Shown: piece by piece, positions 22,753 to 33,817 of the stretch | Layout: each line of letters opens with the position of its first letter | How positions within the stretch are numbered: the stretch's first letter is position 1 | DNA from: Pseudoips prasinana | Taxonomy: Eukaryota > Arthropoda > Insecta > Lepidoptera > Nolidae | Length of the DNA stretch: 64,000 nucleotides | Direction: 5' to 3' | Assembly: GCA_951640165.1 (NCBI GenBank) | Contig: OX621252.1 | Span: 4,248,501 to 4,312,500 of the forward strand | The notes under the pieces: generated by a model | What the model was told of the DNA's origin: nothing | Database searches by the model: none | The model's input: the letters and a program-made list of their open reading frames with translations, nothing else | Position numbers and translations under genes: made by a program

Positions 22753-23142
22753 TCAGGCACAGGGTGGCACAAAGAAGTTTTCTTCTCAGAAAGCCCGCTA
22801 AGTCTGCTTTTTATTATGAGCTGTCAATCCACTCTATCCTTATCTATGGTAGAATACTCTGCCAGCATACCTACTATTAATAATGTAAAACTTATCTTGT
22901 AAATTCGTGATATGTCATGTAATTGAATATTACGAAGTTGTACATTATTTAATTTTTATAAGTGCTTATTTTATTCGTCGTAAGTTGTTATTATCTAATA
23001 ACTGGATAAGCTTGACCATAAACATGTAGTTAACATAATTTGTATATATTAATATATTTATTTGCTACATAACAAGTTAGCAAGTCGTTATACAATTCTA
23101 AACAAAGCGTAAGCATAAAATTAAAGATAAGAAGAAGGGACT
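22753..23142. other. No gene seen
   Basis: AT-rich, no feature supported. Confidence 0.5.
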
Positions 23143-23345
23143 GTTGGTGTGGTTGGCAAACGCTTGCTTTTCACGCCAGAGGTCGTGGGTTCGATCCCCA
23201 CCCAGGACAGATATTCGTGTGCATAAACATGTCTATTTGTCCTGAGTCTGGGTGCAATTACACCCCCTTAAGTACCCCTCCAAATTGTAACGTTATAGAA
23301 ACCTTTGGAGGAGGCCTATGTCCAGCAGTGGACGACATCGAGCTA
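23143..23345 (+). mobile_element. tRNA-derived SINE, family B, with RTE-like terminus
   Basis: A box region GGTTGGCAAACGCTTGC, B box GGGTTCGATCCCCACCC, body CAGATATTCGTGTGCATAAA. It ends in GGAGGAGGCCTATGTCCAGC then AGTGGACGACATCGAG, the RTE-type 3' end. SINE and LINE therefore share a 3' terminus in this copy, or two fragments are joined. Confidence 0.65.
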
Positions 23346-23808
23346 ATGATCTATAGCTAGCTATAAATCATTCTGTATTAAACGGCAGATATAAACAAGA
23401 GATGACGCAAACAATGCTAATTTCAGATGCAACTATGTTGGTATAACATTTTATTTTATGCAGCAATGCAAGATAACTCCATGCATTTTAATACCAGCCC
23501 TTATGTTAATTTCCACTACGAAAATTCCTTACTAATGCAAATTAAAGTAAGTCTAAGTACTCTGACCAGTACAGTCCATTATAGAAACTAATTAATCAAC
23601 CCTTGCGATACGATTGCATGTGTTAACGTACTATTACTGGTTATTAACAGTCGCTTGCGTGCGGTCAGGTAGCGGCCGGGCGATGCAAATTGCCCGAGAC
23701 CGCGCCTCAGCCCCGCCCCGTCGCAGGGTTGGCCCACCGCCGATTAATAAGTCCTTAACAAAAGCCCTTTGCACGTCAGCGAGCAGCCGTTTCGCTATTT
23801 TGAGACCA
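23346..23808. other. No gene seen; GC-rich patch at 23640-23790
   Basis: A CpG-containing patch (GCGGTCAGGTAGCGGCCGGG) precedes the inverted duplication. A short open frame crosses it but has no recognisable product. Confidence 0.35.
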
Positions 23809-23810
23809 GT

Positions 23811-24208
23811 GCCTCTAACACGAGTTCCTGCAGTTTACTTACTCGATCACACGTACAGTTTCCTCCCATATATTGAGCTCCAGCGCCTCTCTATGTGACA
23901 TTGTCCCTAGTTAAATTAAAAATGAAAATGTCTAAGTAATGGGGCAACAATTTATTCGGTTCAATCTGTGCCTCTAGCACGAGTTCTTGCAGTTTACTTA
24001 CGCGATCACACATTAAGAACTAAAACTCTGGTTTTAGTTCTTAATAGTTTCCGCGAGAAGCGCTGGTGCTCAATGTATGGGAGGAAACTGTACGTGTGAT
24101 CGAGTAAGTAAACTGCAGGACCTCGTGCTAGAGGCACAGATTGGACCGAATAAATTGTTGCCCCATTACTTAGACATTTTCATTTTTAATTTAACTAGGG
24201 ACAATGTC
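23811..24208. repeat. Large inverted duplication with 115-bp arms
   Basis: Arms 23897-24011 and 24094-24208 are reverse complements over 115 bp with few mismatches. The spacer holds a perfect 15-bp hairpin (ATTAAGAACTAAAAC at 24012-24026, its inverse at 24031-24045). The segment 23811-23890 is a further copy whose reverse complement is 24056-24138. The region is thus a three-part direct plus inverted duplication. Confidence 0.88.
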
Positions 24209-24231
24209 ACTCAGATCATCCTAGCCCCAAA

Positions 24232-24440
24232 ATAAGCAAAGCTTGTACTATGGGTACCAGGCGACAATATACATACTTATATAGATAGATACATACTTAA
24301 ATACATAGAAAACATCCATGACTCAGAAACAAATACTCGTGCTCATCACCCAAATATTTGCATTTACCGAGATTCGCACCCAGGACCACCAGCTTCGTAG
24401 GCAGGAACACTACCAACTAGGCTACGGTGACTGCTTCTAA
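24232..24440 (-). mobile_element. tRNA-derived SINE, family C, antisense
   Basis: Reading antisense from about 24432: GTCACCGTAGCCTAGTTGGT contains an A box, then GGTCCTGGGTGCGAATCTCG a B box, then CAAATATTTGGGTGATGAGC. It ends in (ATGTAT)-rich text and GTCGCCTGGTACCCATAGTA. Structure fits a Pol III retroposon. Confidence 0.65.
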
Positions 24441-25196
24441 AAGTGGTTTGAACTGTTGATATAGTTTTAAATATACTGCAAATAACTATGGTCTCGAGTT
24501 TTAAAATTGCTAGCTTTCTGATAGAGTATTGCCTCATCAGTTGCGCCTCACGAGTTAATAACGCAGATTTTACATATCTACATTTATACTTTTACTTTTT
24601 ACCGGAGTACTGATGAGAATGAAGATATCTCAATATTTTGCATTCGCAAAGGGTTATTAATTAGAGTACCCGTATAAGGAGTTGTGAGATTAGATGATGG
24701 TAGGATAGATGTGTACGGGAGCGAACAGATAGCCATCAGATGGCCACAATAAGAAGTCGTGCAACACTTTTGTCGATGTTCTTTCTTTTAATGGCAATCA
24801 ACATGATCATATACCTACTCAATTATGTTTTCTACTAAATTCTTATTATATAAGATTCTATAACAAACTTCCCAATGATATTAGAGAATTGTCTACGAAT
24901 AAGTTTAAAAGAATTATTAAAGCCAAATTGCGTAGCAGGGCATATTACATAATTTCTGATTATTTAAGTGATAAAAGTGCTTGGGATTGAGTTGTTCTGA
25001 GTCAACACACATGATTGTAATTAATCTTAAGTATATTTTATTTTAAAAAAGGATTCCTACTGAGTTTTCTGGCAGTGTTTCTCAGTAGCTGCCACGTCAT
25101 GCACTGCACGGTAGGGTAAAAAAATATGACGATTCCACACAAATGTAATTTTTTTACGGAATAAATGATTTTGACTTTGAAATTACCATATCTTAT
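24441..25196. other. No gene seen
   Basis: About 24835-24990 (plus) gives FYNKLPNDIRELSTNKFKRI in one frame, a typical CR1/Jockey-type LINE C-terminal motif, so a LINE tail is probably present here. Nothing else is recognised. Confidence 0.45.
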
Positions 25197-25495
25197 TGAC
25201 GGGCTGGTAGGCGTGGTTGATATATACTTGCCTTTCACAACGCAAGTCGTGGGTTCGATTCCCACCCAGGACAGATATTTGTGTGCATGAACACGTCTGT
25301 TTGTCCTGCGGTTGGGATGTAATTATCAATATAAGTATGTACTTTCAACAGAAAGTAGTATATGTACTACATACAGTTATCTCATTTCCATAGTACAAGC
25401 TGTGCTTAATTTGGGATCAGATAGCCGTGTGTGAATAATGTCCCAGGATCTTATTATTATGTTTTGGTGTACAATAAAGAGTTATCTTATTTTAT
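25197..25495 (+). mobile_element. tRNA-derived SINE, family B
   Basis: GGCTGGTAGGCGTGGTTGAT (A-box region), GTGGGTTCGATTCCCACCC (B box), AGATATTTGTGTGCATGAAC body, and the tail AAGCTGTGCTTAATTTGGGA. One of the best preserved copies with 35222-35500. Confidence 0.75.
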
Positions 25496-25735
25496 TCTTG
25501 TTTAAACTCTCCACGTTTTCATTTATGACTTTTTATAACTTTTATATTACTATTTGTATAGGATACAAAAACTAGATCGACAAGAAGGGGGAGCCTGGAG
25601 ATTTGTCATACAGGCGTCGAGCCTAGTACGAACTCCAGCTCTCTCCAAAGTGTTTTATTAATCTGAGTAATTGATCCTAACTAGAAATACATTGTATAAA
25701 CTTTGAAGAGAGAAATATACTATTTTATTATATTA

Positions 25736-26042
25736 TCTATACATATAATAAAATCGTAGGAAAGTCAAAACTGTACATTAAATATTTTTTTAAAAGGATC
25801 CTTGAGGCGTGATCGATATCGAAGCCAAAAATGTCGTTTTTAAAATTTTTTGTCTGTTTGTCTGTATGTATGTCCGGGCTAAACTCAAAGAGTACTGCAT
25901 GGATTTACTTAAAATTTTGCATGAATATAACTAAGAGGTCGGGTCAACATATAGGCTACATATTATCACGCTATCACCTACGGGGGAGGAGCTGTGATAA
26001 CTTATATAATTTAACGTGGGTAAAACCGCGGGGCACAGCTAG
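25736..26042 (+). mobile_element. Non-autonomous Helitron, 307 bp
   Basis: Begins TCTATACATATAATAAAATC at 25736 and ends GGGGCACAGCTAG at 26042, with A before and T after. The 3' hairpin is GTGGG/TAAAA/CCGCG about 12 bp from the end. The interior (GTCTGTATGTATGTCCGGGC, AAGAGGTCGGGTCAACATAT) is shared with 55157-55482. Confidence 0.88.
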
Positions 26043-26819
26043 TTATTACTATTTTTGTTTATTTATTCTCCCTTTTTAGAGGGGTAAGTTTACTTGACGT
26101 ACGGGCCGTAGCCAAGCACGCCAAGCTACGTAAAGAAACCTGATGCAACGTGGACGAAGTTAAAAAAATTCTTGTAATACGGCAAGTGTTTAGAATAGAA
26201 GCTTTCTGTATTAAGTGGATATTTTACGTGGGTATGTCAAGAAGTTCTAAGCTGTGTGTAAGAGTTTTAGGGATAATACCAGTGGATGATGTTACTATTG
26301 GTACTATATGTACTATTATTATTATTATACCTTAGGTACTAATAAAAAAAAATCTCTTCAGACCACCTCATATTGCTTCATTGTACCTTCGATAATTTCA
26401 ATCTGTACTGTAACTAATTCCAGCAATATTCTATCAAACAACACATAAACAAACACTCGACAAAACACCGGTTGACATTCCAAACTCAGACTCGCGCTGA
26501 CAACCCATCTGTGGCTAATCGAACCATCCGATCAGTAACCAATAACCAGCCCAAATATACCACTTAAATTACTAAAACCACTAATTTTCAACCTTAAGTC
26601 AACGTATCAAGGGTTCAGTGTAAATAATTGACAGTAATTTGTATATTTGTAGATTTTAAAACACTCCGCGTACTTTGTGGACCGTACGTCTCAATTCTTG
26701 GGAATGTATGTACCTATCTCTCATCATACTGGGCCTGTTTTGATGTGGATGACTGGTTTGTAAGTCATCTTGTGGAATGGAGGATTTAAACCTCTAAAAA
26801 TGGTAGTAGTTTCGCTGTT
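26043..26819. other. No gene seen
   Basis: No supported frame or repeat. Confidence 0.5.
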
Positions 26820-27015
26820 TAGTGACGGCGAAGAATATCATCACCCCAGAATATCGTCCCGAGGGAATACCTACCAGAGAAATCGCAGCAGCCTTTTTCT
26901 GTGAACAGCTTCAAGAAACCATCAAACGGCGATCACCAACCCGTCTACCAAGCGTGGCGATTATGACCCATTCCCCCATTCTTTTGGGACGCTTTTGTCC
27001 AGCAGTGCACCTCAG
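26820..27015 (+). repeat. RTE-type 3' terminus fragment
   Basis: TCACCCCAGAATATCGTCCC, GATCACCAACCCGTCTACCA, GCGTGGCGATTATGACCCAT and TTTTGTCCAGCAGTGCACCT parallel 10990-11178. Confidence 0.6.
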
Positions 27016-27107
27016 TTTACCCCAATCTGTCAAATTTCTTTTATATTTCAACTTTATCACAAAAGCATAAGGTTCACTTTCAATTCGGGAAATTCGACAG
27101 ATTGTAC
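27016..27107. mobile_element. Palindromic MITE, copy C (truncated)
   Basis: Contains ACCCCAATCTGTCAAATTTC and GGGAAATTCGACAGATTGTA but lacks the outer GACGCCAGCACATCA arms. It abuts the RTE terminus on its left. Confidence 0.75.
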
Positions 27108-27218
27108 ATTATGTTAAAAACAATAAAAGAATCTTAAGATAAGTGCGTTCCACATCACAAGTGTTTCCCTATGTGCCGGTCAATTCTAGCTGTCTTTCTA
27201 CCTTCGGACACTATTAAA

Positions 27219-27311
27219 TAGAAACGTATAATCGAGGCAAAAGAAGTATGCAAAGATCGTGACAAATGGAAATCCGTTGTCTCTGCCTACCCCTCTGGGA
27301 AACAGGCGTGA
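27219..27311 (+). pseudogene. LINE C-terminal remnant (DKWKSVVSAYPSGKQA-stop)
   Basis: AKEVCKDRDKWKSVVSAYPS then GKQA and TGA at 27309-27311. The same terminus occurs at 41380-41444. It resembles the last residues of RTE/CR1-like insect LINE polyproteins (CKDRxKWKxIVSAYPxGKxA). A (TATG)n run follows. Confidence 0.65.
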
Positions 27312-27407
27312 GTCTATGTATGTATGTATGTGTATAATGAAGGAATTATTAATGTGGTGGTAAAATAATGGTAAGAATCGTTCCTAGGTGCTAGTTAGTA
27401 GTAGTAG

Positions 27408-27490
27408 TAGAAAACAATTAAGCATAGCACCACACTTTTTGTTTATATGGGATAAACAAAAAGTGTGGTGCAATGCTTAATTGTTTTCTA
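27408..27490. repeat. Long hairpin, 38-bp arms, 7-bp loop
   Basis: Left arm 27408-27445 (TAGAAAACAATTAAGCATAG...) and right arm 27453-27490 are reverse complements at 37 of 38 positions around TATGGGA. No flanking duplication is clear, and nothing similar is seen elsewhere in the window. Confidence 0.9.
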
Positions 27491-28609
27491 CCAATTTATT
27501 CTACCAAAATCGGCCACATTAATTCAAAATTCAAACAATAGAACAGTTGTATAATAGATCTGCTCACCACTACAATGTGCTATTAAGCAGCCTACAACAG
27601 TTGTTAGCACATTATAGGCCCATTCCATTAGTTTAACAACAAAACAAAGATAATCAAAAGTTTCTTAAAAGTATTGCGCAACTTTTCTATAATTATATAA
27701 TGTTCCCAATTTTGGTACAAAACCGTAAATGTGTTTTGCAGTGCCATTCAGCCTATTCAATGCCCTTAAGGTAGTTTTTCATCAGCTTTTAGGCATTCAA
27801 GTATAAAAAAAATCGTCAAAATACATTACAATTTAATTTATTACCTTTTACCAATAACATTATTTTATTCACACATGCTTTTCAGAACATATTTGTAATA
27901 ATATATATACTAAATTATATAGGTATAATTAATTCAAGGTGTATGTAGATTTTGTGATCTGCACTTTGTTATCAATTATTCTTTAGAGTTACCATTTAAT
28001 TTATGGTATTAATGATTAAGGTAATTAGCTAGCTTGTTTAAAACATTGTTAAAATTGTTCTTTATAATTTCCAAAATAATCATCGTCGAAATTTATAGTT
28101 TTAGATACATTTCACTACATCAAGGTAACAACTCAAAACTATAACTATGGCGAACCTGGTGTGTAAGACTGCTCGATTTTGTGGGTCAATCTTTCTTTGT
28201 AAATACCTCCTCAAAAAAAACCGTATCTTTCGAACTGTCAAAAATAAATGACTGGTAAACAAATATGGCGCCTTAAACAAAAAAACATCATTGGCGATAA
28301 CTTGCTTTCCTGTAGTTTGATTATTTATAATATTAATAACGGTTCTGTCTTGGAGATGGAAATTATTAAACAAGCACTATGCATTACAGCTCAGAAGAGC
28401 AACGACATTTGAAACTTTGCCAAAGACACTATCATTGTATATTCAACAAAGAGTAAATAAAGTCTATAACATCCTTACTTTATGAACATTAGAGTAAGTA
28501 ATCAATATACGTATTTAAATATTATATATGGTTATATAATTTATTAAAGGGGCAAGAAATTTTTTAATATATTGTCTTCTGTTATAATTGACATATATGT
28601 ACATACGAA
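27491..28609. other. No gene seen
   Basis: AT-rich; the open stretch at 28101-28373 (-) has no recognisable domain. Confidence 0.45.
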
Positions 28610-28739
28610 CTAGCTGTGCCCGCGACTACGTTCGCGTGGATGTCGGAACTTAACAATGTATTTTTTAGTGTAAAGCGCAGTGGGAGGATACCGATACAAT
28701 TTTTTTTTAATTTAAGGTAGTGCATGCTTCTTTATTTTA

Positions 28740-29860
28740 CCTGTGGAATCTGGAGCGTACACAAAAACGTTATTGGGGTTGTTTACGCATGAAAGAGCTA
28801 CGTAGGTATAGTTGACCATGGGAAAAGCATCCAATACTTAGGTCCATCCCCGCAACGGATAATGTTTGGCCCTGAGCTTTATTAATCGTCATGGCATAAC
28901 AGAGACTGACTGGGAATTGCACTGGTTTGAAAGAGAAAGGAAAGTTTTTAGGAATTATAGGTATCCTTGGAATAAAAACAATATCACCGGCGCCGCAACC
29001 TGTTAATATTTCAGCTTCGATAATGTTTTGCTGCAGATTTGTGACTTTGAGCCGAGCGCCGTTACAAAGTTTGGGAGGACATAAATTTCTGAGGAGAATT
29101 ATTGGTACACCGATTTATAAAACTATTTTGTGGGCTGGAAGTCCGGGTGTGCTGAGGGAATCCAAAAATTCTACCAGGTAGTGCGTGCGTCATATTCTTC
29201 CATAACTGTATTTATTGAGCTATATTCTTTACTATTCCCGGACGCATGAGTCAATATTTTGAAATTAAATGCCGCAGGTTGGTCATTGCGGGGAGTCAAA
29301 ATAGCTCGCTGACATAGTCAAGAACCAGCTCGATTTCCCATGTTTGTGGTATCTCCGTACACAGAAGAAATTATTAGCTCCTGCTGTGATGTAACGTAAG
29401 AGCAGAGATTACCAATCAAAATAACTTTTCAATCTTCTTGTACGAAGTATGTGCCATCGCCTATTTTTTTACAATAAATTGGCAAACTCCTGTGCATTTT
29501 CGCAGCATCTGACTGATCGGGTTCCCTCCTATACTTATAACTATCTCTTGAATAGCCAATAAGGACCTGTTGTGACAAATTTCACGTACCCTGTCAGGAA
29601 TTTCTCCATCAGTATTTAGTTGTACATGTCTCATAAAATATTCAACAAACTTGTCATGGTACTTTTGCCATAACTGGTTAGCACCCGATAACGCACAAAA
29701 GGTCAATAAGATGGCAAACAAATTTCGCAAGCGATGTGGAATATCGCTCACGCATGCTTCCGCCAGAGCGTCATCCCAATGCTGACCTCCATCTAATATA
29801 ATAAATGGCGTGCTCGGCAAGCGGCCTGGTATGTGGGATGTTCAATATCATCCACTCTAC
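28740..29860 (-). pseudogene. Helitron helicase remnant B (central and C-terminal parts)
   Basis: Read antisense from about 29870. LVHLVRGPTSFAELRRVDD and the frame at 29461-29820 (GGQHWDDALAEACVSDIP, LRNLFAILLTFCALSGANQL) match the segment preceding the Pif1-like helicase in Helitron Rep/Hel proteins. Next come RAILTPRNDQPAAFNF (about 29240-29310) and PIILLRNLCPPKLCNGARLK (about 29050-29100). IPRIPIIPKNFPF and MTINKAQGQTLSVAGMDLS (about 28840-28900) are helicase motifs V-VI. Several frames are needed, stops are present, and the Walker A/B portion appears deleted between about 29460 and 29480. The protein would unwind DNA for rolling-circle transposition; this copy is dead. Confidence 0.85.
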
Positions 29861-30245
29861 GGAGCTCAGCAAAAGAGGTAGGTCCTCGCACTAAATGGAC
29901 CAGACTGTGGGATGAACTCACACGTGAGCACGCCACGTGAACCGGCCCGCCTTCCTTAAGTCAATTCCAGCTAACTTGAGAGTTGGTCTTTGCGATTTGT
30001 TGATGGTTATCGCGACACACCCTTTTATAGGGAACTTCAGTATTTTAAACTGAAAAGGGAGATCATTTGGCACTAACGGAATACGTGACACGAACACTGT
30101 TTCCCCTGGGCGGATCCAGGCATAATAGTAGCCTCTATAACACTTTGCAAAGTTTTGACTTGAAGCCTAGTGCCGTGGCAAAGTTTAGGTGGCTTCAAAT
30201 TCCTCAGAACCATTATAGGTATACCCACACGCAACATACATCCAC
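29861..30245 (-). pseudogene. Helitron helicase remnant A (C-terminal part)
   Basis: Antisense 30240 to about 29870 reads GIPIMVLRNLKPPKLCHGTR, a frameshift near GGGGAAACAG, VFVSRIPLVPNDLPFQFKIL, VAITINKSQRPTLKLAGIDL and VACSRVSS. These are the same C-terminal helicase motifs as remnant B, placed immediately upstream of B's central region. The helicase end of one copy is therefore fused to the middle of another. The Gly-Gln of NKAQGQTL is NKSQRPTL here. Non-functional. Confidence 0.82.
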
Positions 30246-31141
30246 TATTATACTCCCTTAGGGGTGGAAATTCCTAAAATCCTGAAATAGGTACATATTT
30301 TTATTATGAACGGAAAGGCCAAATACCAAATTTCATGCTATTCACTTAAAAAATTACACACTTTTCATACAAATACAAAAAGAAATGCATAACGACATCT
30401 ATCGAAATAAAATTCAACTATCAAGCACAACGACATCTATCGAAATAAAAATCAACTATCAATAATTTAAAATTAAGTTATAACAAATCCAACCTTCTAC
30501 ATAATTCAATTTGCCCAAAGAAAACAGATTTTTTGAATAACCAATTTTGGACAACCACATACTTCTAGGCAACCAAGACCTTATTTCGAAACAATTCAGA
30601 ACATTCAAAACCCTACGTAACTCATGCAATCAGCAAACACGGGCAAATCTTAACACCGCGAGTCAAAAGAAATAAACAACGACATCTATCGAAATAAAAA
30701 TCAACTATCAACCTAGTTCATTCAGAAAAGAGATGTGATAATATGCACAATAATATGGACAATAATATGCACAATGACATCTATCGGACTGTTAGGTAGT
30801 TCAACTATAAACATTAGTTCATCTTAAAGTAACGAAATGTGTGTTATTTTTCTTCATGATTACTTTAAAATCTAATATCTTTTGATAGACTGAACCGATT
30901 GTAATAAAACAAAAACTAAATGTTACCTCAAGTTATGCTCAATCGTTGTGTATAAAAGTTATCTACATTGCTTTCCTATATTTTACGTGATACCCGAACA
31001 TATAAACAGACAAACAGACACACAGACAAACAGACAAAAATTCTAAAAATGCTGGAAATGGGTTCTATGGCTATTCTTTTTGGATTTTCTTTTGATGTAC
31101 AAAAAATATTTTTCTACAGATTTATTATATGTATATATAGA

Positions 31142-33364
31142 TTACCTGATCGCATGTGACCAATAAATTTGTAAGTAAACAGTAAGTTGTCTTAAAAATT
31201 CCTTGCATGAGACTTACAGCATGGGCTGGAAGTTAAGAGTTGGCTTATCACGCTTATCAGTTGTTTATATATATCAAAAATTTGTTCAATGCTTATTAAT
31301 TCATAAATTATTTATCTAATAAGATGTTATTCCATTCCCAACTTGCCTGTGCCAACCTATGTAAGTACTTTTCCATCTCGCTACTCTACATATTACACTT
31401 AAGAAATCCATTCTAACTGTGTATAGTCAAAATAATAAAACGCACATAAATCAACCTAAACCGCAGACCCCACAGTGATGCCAAAATTCCTCACAGCGTA
31501 TAATTTACTCCCGCCATTTTAAAACTATCTGACGTCATTACCTCAACTGTTTCCTGATTCCCGCTAATAACACAAATGTCAACACTATTCCACATCTTAA
31601 TTCTCCTGTCAAACTGCTGTCAAACTTGAGCATTGACTAGAAACCAACATTAGTCAAACTGTCAAGGCACCACCGGAGAACTGTCAATTAGTCATTGTGG
31701 CCGGTAGCTCTTGAAAAAATACAGGTAAAGAATACTGATAGATGGTTCCGTGGCTGAATTTGCGGTTAATTATAGACTTAGTAGGGTATGATTAAGGTTA
31801 AAGTTCTTCTCTTGGTCTGGAGAGTTTCAATTTAGTATCGCTATTGGAAAGAAAAATCTTCATGGCTTGATTTCCATATGTTAGGAAAGCTTACTTCTAT
31901 CAGATAAAGTTAGATACTAAATTACAATTTTTTGTATAATAATAGTGTCTCTCGACGTTCTTCTAAATTAGCTTAGCTTTAACTTATTATTACTGTTCAT
32001 CTACAACATGTAAATGCTATTATCTCCTACCCTTTAATTTAGACATAAACCAAACCCCAAAAATATCATCCAAAGTAGCAGCAAACATTGTGACAACTGA
32101 ACGATTTTGACAAACTACATCGACAATGACAACCCGTCAAAATCGATAATAGACTTGCTGATTTAAAATATAATTAATCGATGTCTCTAAACGAATTACT
32201 GACACGAAATCGTTTATCAACTTTCAAAAAAAGAATAAAAATAAGTTTAGCAGACAACAATGGCGGCATTTGAATTGAATCCTCTAAACTTTTGTTTGGA
32301 CATCTAACGTTTTTCAATGGATGTAGATAAATTAAGTCAATTTGCATGGTGTTCTGTTACTTTTATTTTTATACGGCTTAGATAGCAAACTGAAGTTGTT
32401 AAATGGTTGGTTGTTTAGAAATGTCGGTAGTTAATCTACGCAATAGGTTTGGACATTTGCATCATGACGTCATCAGACCCAACTTCCTGCAGTCAAAGAT
32501 TTTATATTCATTTCTAAGAATATTTCAGAGTATTACGTGTCTTATGGCGAGAATAAAAGTGTTAATAATCTAATATTTTGACCACTATTCACAAATATTA
32601 TTAGTTCGACTGTATGAATACGAACCTGTGTAGTACCCTACCTATTTTCGCACCAAAAAGTTTTAATTTTTAAAAATTTACAATGCACCTTTTGCCATAT
32701 ATAGAACTGGTGGTCCCAAACTAGCCCAGGGTTGTACCTTGGGCACTAACATATCTTAACTTAAATACATAGGTGATATAATACTCGTCTTCACTCAGTT
32801 CTAAAATCAACTGTTACGACGAGAAATGTATTTATTTTTCGTTAGTCCATGTCATGTAGACGATCCAAATATACTCAATTAATACTCGCTAAGATACCTG
32901 CACACTTAAGATATGTTGTACCACAAATCTGCATGTCGTTTATCTTTCACAGATACATTTACAATACAAATGAATAACATACTCCCCGCCAATTCAAGAA
33001 GCTGCTCCACTTAATCGGTGTTGTAATCTCCAATAAAATAAAATGCTCTCAATTGAATAAGTATGATCCATAGATTTATACAATACTGAGGCATCCGTAC
33101 TAGTAAAATTATTTTTATAAGACAGGCGACCAATTAAAAAGAATAATTGCAAGTTCGCAGGTGCGTGCAAGCTGCAATATAAAGTTAAATTACAAAGAGT
33201 ACATTAACGCCAGTGCATGGACAGGAGTTATCTGTCAAAATTGTGAGAATGAGAGCTTTTGAAGTAATGAAATGTCATCGTTGTTCTTTTATTAAACCTG
33301 AATACGTTTTAGATATATAGATGAAAGTATTAGTATTATGACAGAACTAAGCAAATGATTGCAA
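31142..33364. other. No gene seen (2.2 kb)
   Basis: AT-rich, no convincing frame. About 32695-32770 contains ACCTTGGGCACTAACATATC, related to text at about 46540 and 24240 (SINE family C end). Otherwise unassigned. Confidence 0.45.
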
Positions 33365-33560
33365 TCATTACCAATATCATCATATCAGCCGAACGACAAA
33401 GGCACTGCTAGACAGGCAATTTGTCGAAAGATGTCCATAATGCAGGTTTCGTGGTACTCGCATCCAATGGCTTCCAGTGAGCCTCAGACGATCGGTCTAT
33501 CCTGTAAGGGGCCTGCCCACGCTGTGTCTTCCGGTTCTTGGTCGCCCAGTATGTGGGTAT
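33365..33560 (-). pseudogene. RTE LINE C-terminal/3' fragment
   Basis: ATCATCATATCAGCCGAACG and GACGATCGGTCTATCCTGTA then GGGGCCTGCCCACGCTGTGT are antisense to the RTE terminus and to the GRxSVGRPxxRxTD coding tail. About 60 codons with indels. Confidence 0.6.
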
Positions 33561-33680
33561 TTACATACAGTTGTACTATGTTCCAACTCTTTATAATTAC
33601 TTGACGCAACACTCATTCCAGACACAATAGAAGAGAATACTTACGTTTACAGCTTAGGTTCGCCTCTGTAAATCGATGTT

Positions 33681-33817
33681 CAGACGCCAGCACATCAAGC
33701 TACTCCAATCTGTCAAATTTCCCCAATTGAAAGTGAACTTTATAATTTTGTGATAAAGTTGAAAATCTTTATAAGAAATTTGACAGATTGGGGTAGCTGG
33801 ATGTGATAGCGTCTGTA
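33681..33817. mobile_element. Palindromic MITE, copy D
   Basis: CAGACGCCAGCACATCAAGC at the left, GATGTGATAGCGTCTGT at the right, inner CTGTCAAATTT/AAATTTGACAG. Near-complete; one outer-arm change (GTGATAGC for GTGCTGGC). Confidence 0.9.

Larger units (their letters stand above)
28610..31141 (-). mobile_element. Helitron, 2532 bp, decayed
   Basis: On the minus strand it begins TCTATATATACATATAATAA (plus-strand GA at 31140-31141) and ends ...GGGCACAGCTAG (CTAG at 28610-28613), between A and T. The 5' end matches the short Helitrons at 25736 and 55157. The interior holds two helicase remnants. Its 5' third contains AACGACATCTATCGAAATAA-type repeats (30391, 30429, 30678; weaker at 30773) and one copy of the ~135-bp unit (about 30240-30370) found seven times in 56626-58581. 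Confidence 0.85.
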
